Assembly (NCBI GenBank): GCA_963665915.2
Contig: CAXXSG010000003.1
Location: 1 to 64,000, forward strand
Source: JAFGRU01 sp963665915
Lineage (GTDB): Bacteria; Desulfobacterota; Desulfuromonadia; Desulfuromonadales; JAAYDE01
Length of the DNA stretch: 64,000 nt
Direction of reading: 5' to 3'
The notes beneath the pieces are model-generated. The model searched no databases and was not told the origin of the DNA. It saw only the letters and a program-made list of their open reading frames with translations. The translations under genes and the position numbers were made by a program. Below, piece by piece: positions 1 through 7,764 of the stretch (within the stretch, counting starts at the first letter, position 1; each line of letters starts with the position of its first letter).

Positions 1-2
1 GT

Positions 3-932
3 GAGGATATTTTCGATATAGCTCGCTATGGCACGAAAAAGGGGCTACGGATGTGCATGGCCACCAACGGCACCCTGATTTCGGATGCCATCTGCGAACA
101 GATGAAGGAAAGCGGCATTCGTATGGTTTCCCTTTCCCTGGACGGTTCCACGGCGGCGATTCACGATAATTTTCGGAATTCCCCGGGAGCTTTTGAAAAA
201 GTGGTCGAGGGGATCGAAATTCTCAGAAGAAAAAACATTAAATTCCTTATAAACTCATCGTTTACAAAACGCAATCAACATGATATTGCTGCTACGTTCC
301 GGCTTGCAAAAAAGCTGGGTGCGGTGGCTTGGTATCTGTTCATGGTGGTTCCCACAGGGCGTGGGCAGGATATTATGGAGGAGTTGATTTCCCCTGGGGA
401 TTACGAGGAAATCCTCCACTGGCACTGGGAGCAGGAACAGCAGGAAGAGGACATCCTGATGCGTCCGACTTGTGCTCCCCACTACTTTCGGATTATTGCC
501 CAGGAACAGAAAAGGGAGGGCGTCCAGCATAAGCGGCGCAATCTCAGTTTCGCCACGGGTGCCCAGAAGGGCTGTCTGGCCGGACAGTATATCTGTCTGA
601 TCGACTGTTTTGGAAATCTCAAGCCCTGTTCCTACTTCCTTTCCTCCGTGGGCAACGTCAAGGAGACTCCTTTCGAAGACTTGTGGTTTAATTCCGAAAC
701 TCTCAATCAGTTGCGGGATTTCAGCCGCTACAAAGGCAAATGCGGGGGCTGCGAGTTTCTGAACGTGTGCGGAGGCTGTCGGGCCCGGGCCGACGCAGTT
801 TTTCATGACTTTCTGGAGGAAGAGCCGTTTTGCCTCTACGCACCCGAAGGCTCGGAGAAGGCCTCCGGCAAGGGAAGGGATGACTTTTCCCCTAAGGGTC
901 TTGCGGGAAAATCTTCAGGGGGATTGGAATGA
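3..932 (+). CDS. Radical SAM/SPASM protein, AhbD/NirJ-like (5' truncated by window)
   Basis: The reading frame is open from base 3, so the true start and the CX3CX2C radical-SAM cluster motif lie upstream of the window. What is visible is the rest of a radical-SAM barrel (the NGTLIS and SLDGS strands) and a Cys-rich SPASM-type C-terminal region with CGGCEFLNVCGGC, which would bind auxiliary Fe-S clusters. It overlaps hemE by ATGA and is followed by hemH. That context fits the haem-synthase/haem d1 family (AhbD/NirJ), which modifies tetrapyrrole side chains. The family assignment is from motif and neighbourhood; another SPASM maturase is possible. The last 25 or so residues are a low-complexity tail. 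Confidence 0.75.
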   Translation, partial: EDIFDIARYGTKKGLRMCMATNGTLISDAICEQMKESGIRMVSLSLDGSTAAIHDNFRNSPGAFEKVVEGIEILRRKNIKFLINSSFTKRNQHDIAATFRLAKKLGAVAWYLFMVVPTGRGQDIMEELISPGDYEEILHWHWEQEQQEEDILMRPTCAPHYFRIIAQEQKREGVQHKRRNLSFATGAQKGCLAGQYICLIDCFGNLKPCSYFLSSVGNVKETPFEDLWFNSETLNQLRDFSRYKGKCGGCEFLNVCGGCRARADAVFHDFLEEEPFCLYAPEGSEKASGKGRDDFSPKGLAGKSSGGLE

Positions 933-1957
933 GTAAGGGTTATGATTTTCTTGAGGCTTGCTGGGGGCGGCCCGTCAGCCGTACACCCGTCTGGATCATG
1001 CGCCAGGCTGGGCGTTACCTGCCTCAGTACCGGGAGGTGCGCTCCCGGGTTTCCTTTCTGGAGCTCTGCAAAAATCCGGAACTGGCTGCGGCCGTGACCC
1101 TGCAGCCGGTGGAGGTTCTTGGCGTGGATGCCGCCATTCTCTTTTCCGACATTCTCATCCCTGTGGAAAGTATGGGGGTCGGCCTCGACTTCAAGCCCGG
1201 TCCCGTCCTGGATAAACCGGTAGCAAGCGAAGATGATATCGATGCCCTGCGTATTCCATGCATGGAAGAAGAGGCTTCTTTTGTTATGGATACTATCCGG
1301 ATTCTGCGTTCGGAACTGACCGGCCGGGTCCCTCTCATCGGTTTTTGTGGAGGACCCTTCACCCTGGCCTGCTATATGGTTGAGGGTCAGGGCAGCAAGG
1401 ATTTCTCGAAAATCAAGAAGTTGATGTTTCGCGCGCCTGAGCTGTTCCGCCTTCTGATGGAAAAAATCACTGAAACCAACATACGTTATTTGAATGCCCA
1501 GATTGCCGCCGGAGTGCAGGCCGTGCAGGTTTTTGATACCTGGGGAGGGCTTCTCTCGCCTTCTGACTATGAAACCTATATTCTCCCTTTCACCCGAAAA
1601 TTGATTACCGGATTGAACCGCCTGGATGTTCCGGTTATTCTCTTTGTAAGGGGAGCCGGGACCATGCTCGACCTGGTGCAGCAGGCCGGCGCCGATGTTA
1701 TCGGTCTTGATTGGCATATCGCTCTTGATCGGGCCAGGAGTATTCTGGGAACGGAAGTTGCTGTACAGGGAAATCTCGACCCGTCCGTTCTTTTTGGGCC
1801 GACAAACGTTATTGAGAAAGCTGTGCGCCGGATTCTCGGCGAAAACCGGGGCCGCTCCGGACATATTTTCAACCTCGGGCATGGCATCCTGCCGGGAACC
1901 CCGGTGGAAAATGTCCAATTTCTGGTGGGCAGGATCCACCAGTTGAGCTTAACCTGA
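929..1957 (+). CDS. hemE: Uroporphyrinogen III decarboxylase
   Basis: 342 residues, the usual family length. It converts uroporphyrinogen III to coproporphyrinogen III in the cytoplasm by removing four acetate carboxyls. The diagnostic N-terminal motif WIMRQAGRYLPQY (residues 22-34, with the substrate-binding Arg residues), the ILFSDILIP segment carrying the catalytic Asp, and the C-terminal HGILPGTPVENV loop are all present. The ATG overlaps the stop of the upstream radical SAM gene (ATGA), and hemH starts 18 nt downstream, so the three form one haem operon. Confidence 0.97.
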   Translation: MSKGYDFLEACWGRPVSRTPVWIMRQAGRYLPQYREVRSRVSFLELCKNPELAAAVTLQPVEVLGVDAAILFSDILIPVESMGVGLDFKPGPVLDKPVASEDDIDALRIPCMEEEASFVMDTIRILRSELTGRVPLIGFCGGPFTLACYMVEGQGSKDFSKIKKLMFRAPELFRLLMEKITETNIRYLNAQIAAGVQAVQVFDTWGGLLSPSDYETYILPFTRKLITGLNRLDVPVILFVRGAGTMLDLVQQAGADVIGLDWHIALDRARSILGTEVAVQGNLDPSVLFGPTNVIEKAVRRILGENRGRSGHIFNLGHGILPGTPVENVQFLVGRIHQLSLT

Positions 1958-1974
1958 TTTTATAAAGGAAAGGG

Positions 1975-2958
1975 ATGATCGAACCTGACAGTCCCAAGGC
2001 TCTGGTTCTCCTCAACATGGGAGGGCCGGGCTCTACGGATGAAGTTAAACCTTATCTCTTCAAGCTCTTTTCCGACAAGGACCTGATGCAGATTCTTCCG
2101 GGCGGCTTCGGCCAGAGGATTATCGCCCGGATTATCTCCCATTTCAGGGCGCCCACCAGCGCGGAAAAGTATCGTCGCATCGGCGGCAGTTCACCGCTCC
2201 GGGAATGGACCGAGAAACAGGCCCGAGCTATCTGCCAGGACCTGGCTTCCTCTTATACCCCCTTCATCATCATGCGTTATTCAGCTCCCTTTGCTTCGGA
2301 AACCCTGCTGCAGATCAAAAATGCAGGGATTGAGCAGGCGGTGGTTCTTCCCATGTATCCCCAGTATTCAAAATCGACCACGGGGAGCAGCATCAAGGAT
2401 TTCTGTCGGGCGGTCTCCACTCTTCACCCTCAACTGCAGTATACGGTCATCGACCCCTGGTACCTCTGGTCCGACTACCTGGACGTACTGGCTGCGACCG
2501 TTCAAGAGGGGATCGAGTCCATTCCGGAGGCTTTCCGATCCGATGCCCAGATACTGTTTTCCGCTCATTCCCTGCCGCAGCGTATGATCGATCAGGGTGA
2601 TCCTTTCCTGACTCAGACTCTGAGGACGGTGCGCGGCGTGCTTCAGAGAATCGGTGAATGCAACTGGCACCTCTGTTTCCAGAGTCGGGGGGGGCCTGCC
2701 AAATGGTTGGAGCCATCGACAAAGGAGACCATCAGGCGACTCGGCAGGCAGGGACATGAGGCAATTCTCATCGTGCCGCTATCTTTTGTTTGCGATCACC
2801 TGGAAACCCTTTACGAACTTGACATCGAATACAACCAATATGCCCGCAGTGTGGGCATACGGCATTTTTTGCGCAGCCCCTCCATGAATGTCCGGGCGGA
2901 TTTCACCAGAGCTCTGGCCGATCTGATTAACGATCATCTGAAAAAGATCACCCGCTAG
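1975..2958 (+). CDS. hemH: Ferrochelatase
   Basis: 327 residues. It inserts ferrous iron into protoporphyrin IX (or coproporphyrin III, depending on subfamily). Family marks are the N-terminal VLLNMGGPGS, the SAHSLP motif with the catalytic His near residue 198, and FVCDHLETLYELDIEY with the conserved Glu near residue 277. It is the last gene of the haem cluster. The TAG stop (2956-2958) overlaps the left terminal repeat of a MITE-like element that starts at 2957, so the element may supply the end of this reading frame. The presence of both a ferrochelatase and an AhbD-like gene leaves open which haem route is used. Confidence 0.95.
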   Translation: MIEPDSPKALVLLNMGGPGSTDEVKPYLFKLFSDKDLMQILPGGFGQRIIARIISHFRAPTSAEKYRRIGGSSPLREWTEKQARAICQDLASSYTPFIIMRYSAPFASETLLQIKNAGIEQAVVLPMYPQYSKSTTGSSIKDFCRAVSTLHPQLQYTVIDPWYLWSDYLDVLAATVQEGIESIPEAFRSDAQILFSAHSLPQRMIDQGDPFLTQTLRTVRGVLQRIGECNWHLCFQSRGGPAKWLEPSTKETIRRLGRQGHEAILIVPLSFVCDHLETLYELDIEYNQYARSVGIRHFLRSPSMNVRADFTRALADLINDHLKKITR

Positions 2959-3120
2959 GAGCCTGTCGGACTTAGAATGATTCTATTGCGAAATCGGCAA
3001 ATCGGGTCATATCTCCGAAAATTTTCGACAAATAGCCCTGTTATTCGATCTCAAATTGGCGAAAATCTGTCCTCGATTATCCATTTTCTCATTACGATCT
3101 CCTAAGCTCGACAGACTCCT
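2957..3120. mobile_element. MITE-like element, copy 1 (164 bp)
   Basis: Bounded by imperfect 19-bp terminal inverted repeats: AGGAGCCTGTCGGACTTAG at the left and the complement of AGGAGTCTGTCGAGCTTAG at the right. A second copy lies in opposite orientation at 16745-16909 and aligns along its whole length, at roughly 80-85 percent identity by eye, with a one-base length difference. There is no coding capacity. No clear target duplication was seen. It was presumably moved in trans by a transposase that recognises the same ends; none with these ends is in the window. Confidence 0.75.
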
Positions 3121-3536
3121 GCCCCAACCAAAAAGAGAAAACCTTTTGGGTGGCTGCCTCTTTATTCAAACGAGGGGACAACAAAAAACCTTTTCTTTTC
3201 CGCTGTTGTTGTGCCTCCATTCCCTACAGCCCAGAAACACTGCATAAAATTCCCCTATGGCAATTTTTGCAGAGGCCAATATATACTGATGAAAAGGCTG
3301 AAACTCGGAACCACCGAAAGAGGGTTCCAATTTCCTTATCCAGGTTTATTTATGAGGCTTTATTGCGAAGCCGGCAACTGTGCGTCAGCTCAAGTCAAGC
3401 GCAGTGACGCGCTCTGCAGACGTACTTTCAGTACGTCGAAGAGCAAGGAGCGAGCACGGCTTGAGATGGTATGCAATTGACGGTTGCAGTAGAAGTCTTC
3501 ATGCATAATCCGGGATATTAAACTGGAGGTCAGAAC
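3121..3536. other. Gene-poor stretch upstream of the rhodanese gene
   Basis: The open frames here (for example 3150-3407) have no recognisable protein character and no convincing start context. The stretch holds the REP-like hairpin listed separately (3375-3486). The GGAGG ribosome binding site of the rhodanese gene is just before 3537. I could not assign a promoter with confidence. Confidence 0.5.
3375..3486. repeat. REP-like long imperfect hairpin
   Basis: The core is a perfect 8-bp stem with a 3-nt loop (GACGTACT-TTC-AGTACGTC, 3419-3437). It is flanked by further paired blocks in register (GCTCT/AGAGC, AAGC/GCTT, CTCAAG/CTTGAG, CAAC/GTTG), which makes an imperfect hairpin of about 110 nt. 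This looks like an intergenic palindromic repeat rather than a terminator, because no T-run follows. Only one copy was noticed in the window. Confidence 0.5.
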
Positions 3537-3959
3537 ATGCATTTACGCACATGGATTTATCCCTTCATCCTTTCTCTGGTTTTGTCAATGACTGCTCCGG
3601 TAATGGCCGGAGACATCCCCCATCCGGATATTCCGAGGATATCCGCACAGGAAGCCCATGACATGCTGCAAAGTGGCAAAGAGGTGGTCTTTCTGGATGT
3701 TCGGGCTCCTTCTTCCTGGCAAAAATCAAACGTAAAAATTGCAAAAGCCATTCGGGTTGAAAGGGGGATTCCTCTGAATCAGCAGCTGGCAGGACTTGAA
3801 CCCGAACAGATTCTTATCGCCTACTGCACCTGAGCGAACGAAGGATCAAGTGCCGGTCTGGCACGAAAGCTGTTGGCGCAAGGATATAAAAATGTTTTTG
3901 CTCTGCGGGGCGGTATGAAAGCCTGGACGGAAATGGGTTATCCGATGGGGCCGAAATGA
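3537..3959 (+). CDS. Secreted rhodanese-like sulfurtransferase, candidate selenoprotein (UGA-Sec at codon 99)
   Basis: Read through the TGA at 3831-3833, the frame gives 140 residues. It starts with a signal peptide (residues 1-25, hydrophobic core then VMAGD), followed by one rhodanese domain with the substrate-side FLDVRAP motif and, after the TGA, LARKLLAQGYKNVFALRGGMKAW, the expected C-terminal half. The TGA falls in YCT-*-ANEGSSAG, where aligned rhodaneses of the YCxCPxExSSA type carry the catalytic Cys. A hairpin with loop GGUCU (3850-3864) lies 16 nt after the TGA, and selC is in the same window. A GGAGG site precedes the ATG. Expected role: periplasmic sulfur or selenium transfer; the substrate is unknown. 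The alternative is a nonsense pseudogene, which is less likely because the downstream frame is intact. Confidence 0.82.
3834..3870 (+). promoter_or_regulatory. Bacterial SECIS element
   Basis: Immediately 3' of the in-frame UGA, a perfect 5-bp stem GTGCC/GGCAC (3850-3854 and 3860-3864) presents the loop GGTCT. The first loop G is 22 nt after the UGA. From memory, the E. coli fdhF SECIS has the same GGUCU loop at nearly the same distance, where it is bound by SelB. The element is within the coding sequence, as expected for bacteria. Confidence 0.78.
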
Positions 3960-4035
3960 AAGAGATTTTGGATGTTTTTACAGTTTAACTTTCTGATTGA
4001 GCAGCGGTTAATTTTTTCCTGATAATCAACTAATT

Positions 4036-4085
4036 AGCCCTCTGGTGGCCTCATTTTCTGAAAAAGGCAGTCGGAGGGTTTTTAT
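4036..4085. terminator. Probable terminator between convergent genes
   Basis: The paired segments CCCTC (4038-4042) and GAGGG (4074-4078), plus an inner GCCT/AGGC pairing, are followed by TTTTTATT. It lies between the end of the rhodanese gene and the minus-strand sbcC stop, so it may serve either direction. The stem has an internal loop, so confidence is moderate. Confidence 0.4.
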
Positions 4086-6523
4086 TCAACCGCGATTGTC
4101 TGATCCGTCACTTCGGTGAATGCCACATCATGACTAATGAGGAAAAGCTGATCGTACCAGTGCTCGGTCACCTCCTCGCGTCCCACATCGATGGCGCGGA
4201 AGGCGTGGGCCAGGTTCTCGCGGCGCGTGATATCGAGATTGGAGGTCGGCTCGTCGAAAAAGGCGATACGTGCCCCGATGGTCTGCAGCATGGCCAACCG
4301 CAGGGCGACAACGGCACTCATGATCTGGCCGCCGGAGAGCTGGTCATCGGTTCTCTCCCTGATTTCCCCGTCGGCCATGTCCCGCAGAACAACCTGGTAG
4401 TTCTCCCCCCAGTAAAGCTCTTCATCGGTTTCTGAAATGTTCCGGTAGATGCGGTCGGCTCGCAAACTAATCTCTTCACGAAAGCGTTCCGAGAGATGTC
4501 TTGACACTTCTTTAAAAACCCTGTTGCGCAGAAACTTGACCAACTTATCCTTCTCGCCATAGGTCTTGACCATGGATTTTCGAACTTCAATCTCTTTTTG
4601 GATTTGTTGCAGTTTGCCGATCTCTTTAACCAGTCTTTGCTTGTCTTTTCCGAGGTCCGCGACTTTCTGGCACAGAGTTGCGACCTGGCTGATCAGAGTG
4701 TCTTTGTGTTGGCGCGCCTCGCCATGCTTTTCCGCATCGTAGCTTTCCCGGGCTTTTTCCAGCCCCATCTGTTTTTTAACAAGCGACGTTCGATTCAACT
4801 CCTGCTGCCTGAGCGTTTTCTCCAGGCTCTCCTGCCGGGCGGCCAGGTCTTCCGCAATCTTGCGGTTGGCGTAATAGAGGTCTCTGGCTTCTTTGTGGGT
4901 CGTCTTTTCCTGCTCGGCCTTTTCAATATCTTTCCCCAGACTTGCGAACGCTTCCAAAGCCTTTCGTCCGAGGTCGAGTTTGGCCATGGTTTCCTGACGT
5001 TGGGATTGGATAATTTTCAGGCCCTCTGCACGTTCCTCGATTTTCCGCTGCTGCTGCGCCAGAACCACATGTTGCCGCTCCAGTTCATTGACTTTGACCT
5101 GCACTTCCTTAATCTTGGAAGCGGCCTTGTCTGCCAGGATTTCCTCCTGCGACAGTTTCTTTATTTCACTGGCAAGTCGGGTCAGGTCATTATCCAGGTC
5201 TTGTTGTTTTGCTGAAAAAACATCCCTCGGTTTTCGTCCGGCGATGTTCTGACAAGGTTCCTGGAAGAAGGGGCAGATTCCTTCCTCCAGCTTTTCGCTC
5301 CCTTCCACCAGACCGCTGCGACGTCCCTCGAGCTGTCCCCGTTCTCTTCTCAAAGAAGAGAGTTGCTCCCTGATTGCGGGCAGGCGTCTGGCCTGCGAAA
5401 GGGTGTTTTTATCCAATTTCAGAACTTTTTTCTCCCTAGCCAGACGCTCTGCTTCATGGGTCAGTTCTACACGGGCCTCTTCAAGGCCTCCGGTTTCGGA
5501 ATCGATGCGTCCCTGCAGGCCTGTGGCTTGGCTGTTGAGGGCTGCAACTTTCTGCTCCATGTCCCGCCGTAGCTTTTCTTGCCCTCGCAACGCGGCAAGG
5601 CGGGTTTCAGCTTTTTCGAATGCCTCCATCCCGGTGCGGGTTTTTTTGATGGTTTCAAATGCCTGTTCGGCCTCGGCAACCTGCTGCTTGCGGACCGTGA
5701 TATTCTGCTCGCAGGCGTTTATCTGACCGTCGAGCAATCCAATCTCTTTCTGGAAATTGTTGATGGTCTGCTCCCGGTTGTTCAATTCGCCGAGGCGGGT
5801 TTCCAACACCCCGAGCTTTTCTTCCATTTCAGCCAGACTCTTTTGAGCAAGTTCGACTTCGTTTTCAGCGAATTTCAGTTCCTCCCGCTTTTCAGGCAAC
5901 GCCAAGACCTGTTCTTCCCTGGCCTTGATCTCGGCTTGCAGAACCTCGGCTTTGTTTTTGATGGTTCTGGTCAGTGCGTTGGTTTCGCTGAAAGTCTTAC
6001 GCCAGGTATCGATACCCAGGATGGCATCGAATTCATCACGTCTTTTTGTCGCTTGTTTGATGACAAAGGGTCCAAGAAACTCATTCTGAAAAGGCCCGAT
6101 CACGAGTTCGAACTGTTCGGCCAGGGGCCTTCCGTTGTCCAGCCCGAGAAGTTCCTTGAGCCTGACTTCGGTTTCACTGGCGTCCTTGTGCTCTTCCACT
6201 TCGAAGTTGTCACCGTTGTTTTTCGCCAGCAGCCACCGGGTGGCCGCGCCAACGGTGCGGGTGACCCGGTAGCGGTCACTGTTGTCGAGCTGGAACGTGA
6301 CGCTGATCTCACCTTTTTTTGCGCCGATGGAAATGAAGCGTTCGACATTACCTACAAATTTCTGGGCGTCGACGCCGAACATGGCGTAGCCGATTGCCTC
6401 GAAAATAGTGCTTTTGCCGATGCCGTTGGGACCGGAGAGAACGTTGATCCCGGGCGCAAAGGTCAGTTCTCTGTCGCGGTGTGATTTGATGTTTTTGAGT
6501 TGGATGGAGAGAATCCGCATCAT
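4082..6523 (-). CDS. sbcC: SbcC/Rad50-type ATPase
   Basis: 813 residues. An SMC-like ATPase partner of the SbcD nuclease in double-strand-break and hairpin processing. It has Walker A GPNGIGKST (residues 31-39), long heptad-rich coiled-coil arms (about 180-390 and 440-660), a C-terminal LSGGQ signature and Walker B IAFFDEPTSNLD. The hinge holds CPFFQEPC (about residues 415-423). The classic zinc hook is CPxC, so the Cys spacing is longer than usual. It overlaps sbcD by 4 nt (ATGA), making a two-gene operon on the minus strand. It is shorter than E. coli SbcC (about 1,050 residues) and nearer archaeal Rad50 in size. Confidence 0.9.
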   Translation of the reverse strand: MMRILSIQLKNIKSHRDRELTFAPGINVLSGPNGIGKSTIFEAIGYAMFGVDAQKFVGNVERFISIGAKKGEISVTFQLDNSDRYRVTRTVGAATRWLLAKNNGDNFEVEEHKDASETEVRLKELLGLDNGRPLAEQFELVIGPFQNEFLGPFVIKQATKRRDEFDAILGIDTWRKTFSETNALTRTIKNKAEVLQAEIKAREEQVLALPEKREELKFAENEVELAQKSLAEMEEKLGVLETRLGELNNREQTINNFQKEIGLLDGQINACEQNITVRKQQVAEAEQAFETIKKTRTGMEAFEKAETRLAALRGQEKLRRDMEQKVAALNSQATGLQGRIDSETGGLEEARVELTHEAERLAREKKVLKLDKNTLSQARRLPAIREQLSSLRRERGQLEGRRSGLVEGSEKLEEGICPFFQEPCQNIAGRKPRDVFSAKQQDLDNDLTRLASEIKKLSQEEILADKAASKIKEVQVKVNELERQHVVLAQQQRKIEERAEGLKIIQSQRQETMAKLDLGRKALEAFASLGKDIEKAEQEKTTHKEARDLYYANRKIAEDLAARQESLEKTLRQQELNRTSLVKKQMGLEKARESYDAEKHGEARQHKDTLISQVATLCQKVADLGKDKQRLVKEIGKLQQIQKEIEVRKSMVKTYGEKDKLVKFLRNRVFKEVSRHLSERFREEISLRADRIYRNISETDEELYWGENYQVVLRDMADGEIRERTDDQLSGGQIMSAVVALRLAMLQTIGARIAFFDEPTSNLDITRRENLAHAFRAIDVGREEVTEHWYDQLFLISHDVAFTEVTDQTIAVE

Positions 6524-7764
6524 GGCTCCCCCTCTTCCAGGAGACAGAGGAGTTCCTCCCCGTCGACATCCCCTTTGAGCACCAGGTCGCGCATGGAAAG
6601 GGCCAGTCTGACGAGTTCAGTCTCGCGTCCCTGGTATTCGCTTCCTGCCCCGATCAGTTCATGGAGCACATCCTTTTCGATCTCGGCGAGGCTCTTTTTA
6701 GCCATTTTGATGTCACCGCTGCGGGTGATCAGGGAAAGATGATTTTTGATTTCCACATGCAGGGGATTGGCTATTTCCGCAAGTTCCATCCGCAAGCGTT
6801 CACGACCCAGTTCAAATGGATGGAAATTTACCCGACCGATTAATTTCAATTCCAGCAGAGGCTGCGGCGCGTCCTTTGCGGGGAATTTTTTCTTTACCGC
6901 TTCTCGGAAGCGCTCCAGCGCTTGTTCGGCATTTTCGGCTCCATCCAGATCAATGGTCAAAACCTGCATCGGGCGTGGGGATGTAGGAATAAACTCCGGC
7001 TTGAATTCCCATCCATCCACGTCGACCAGGTAATAGCCTTTTGCGTATTTTTCCTCGCCGAAGTTGACCCGCTCCGGAGAGCCGGGGTTAAAAGCGTAGG
7101 GTTTGCCCTCGGGGGTTGTGACGACATAAGGTTTGTGCCCGTGTCCAAGGGCAACGTACGCAAATGTGTCAGCGAGCAGGTGAGATTCCTCGGGTTTCAT
7201 GTTGCCGATCTCGACCGGCGAATAGGTCCAGATTCCAACATGAAAAAGAAGTAGATTGTTTGCCGTGGGCACGGCTTCGCAGATGCGCTGTACGTGACTC
7301 CCTGCCTGAGCGCCAATGTAGCCAAGGCCGTAGATGTTGAGGCCGTTGATTTCAATGTGTCCGCCCATTCCGGTTTTTTCATCGAAAGGTTCGAAGCGGT
7401 AACCGCCATCTTCAGTACGGGATGGCCGCAACAGACGGATGTAGTTCATTTCGGAAAGCGCTTCCATCCAGGAGATGCTGTCGCGGCGGTGAATCCAGTC
7501 GTGGTTCCCTTCGACGGCGATGCAGGGGATGGCGGCGTCTTTAAGAGGCTGCAGGGTTTCGATGGTGCGGGCGAAGGTTCTGGGGAGAATCTGGCCGATA
7601 TGGAAGAGGTCTCCGCCGATGAGGACGAAATCGACCTGCTCCCGTATGGCGTCGGCAACGATACCGTCCAGACAGCGAAAAAAATCCTCGTAGCGTTCGG
7701 TCTCCCCCGAGGAGTTGCGGTAGGTTTTTCCGAGATGGATGTCCGAGGTATGGATGAAGCGCAT
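6520..7764 (-). CDS. sbcD: SbcD/Mre11-type exonuclease
   Basis: 414 residues. A calcineurin-fold metallophosphoesterase with the full metal-ligand set: D8-I-H10, GDLFH (51-55), GNHD (86-89), LLLFHVG, and GHGH near residue 203. It is the nuclease half of the SbcCD/Mre11-Rad50 complex and acts on DNA ends and hairpins. The region after about residue 290 is the capping and partner-binding part. The first gene of the pair, divergent from the membrane-protein operon at 8087. Confidence 0.92.
   Translation of the reverse strand: MRFIHTSDIHLGKTYRNSSGETERYEDFFRCLDGIVADAIREQVDFVLIGGDLFHIGQILPRTFARTIETLQPLKDAAIPCIAVEGNHDWIHRRDSISWMEALSEMNYIRLLRPSRTEDGGYRFEPFDEKTGMGGHIEINGLNIYGLGYIGAQAGSHVQRICEAVPTANNLLLFHVGIWTYSPVEIGNMKPEESHLLADTFAYVALGHGHKPYVVTTPEGKPYAFNPGSPERVNFGEEKYAKGYYLVDVDGWEFKPEFIPTSPRPMQVLTIDLDGAENAEQALERFREAVKKKFPAKDAPQPLLELKLIGRVNFHPFELGRERLRMELAEIANPLHVEIKNHLSLITRSGDIKMAKKSLAEIEKDVLHELIGAGSEYQGRETELVRLALSMRDLVLKGDVDGEELLCLLEEGEP

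Noticed and set aside
3258..3272. TGGCAATTTTTGCA as a sigma-54 promoter
   Set aside because: Only 8 nt separate the GG and GC elements; sigma-54 sites need 10.
3150..3407. Possible small proteins in the region upstream of the rhodanese gene
   Set aside because: Overlapping open frames without ribosome binding sites or recognisable composition, and partly inside a hairpin repeat.
3831..3833. Rhodanese TGA as a simple nonsense mutation or premature stop
   Set aside because: The downstream frame is intact and conserved in character, the TGA is exactly at the catalytic Cys codon, a SECIS-type hairpin follows, and selC is present.
4598..6484. Long plus-strand frames antisense to sbcC (for example 4598-5215 and 5579-6484)
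   Set aside because: Shadows of the minus-strand coiled-coil gene; Phe/Leu-rich antisense composition, no motifs.
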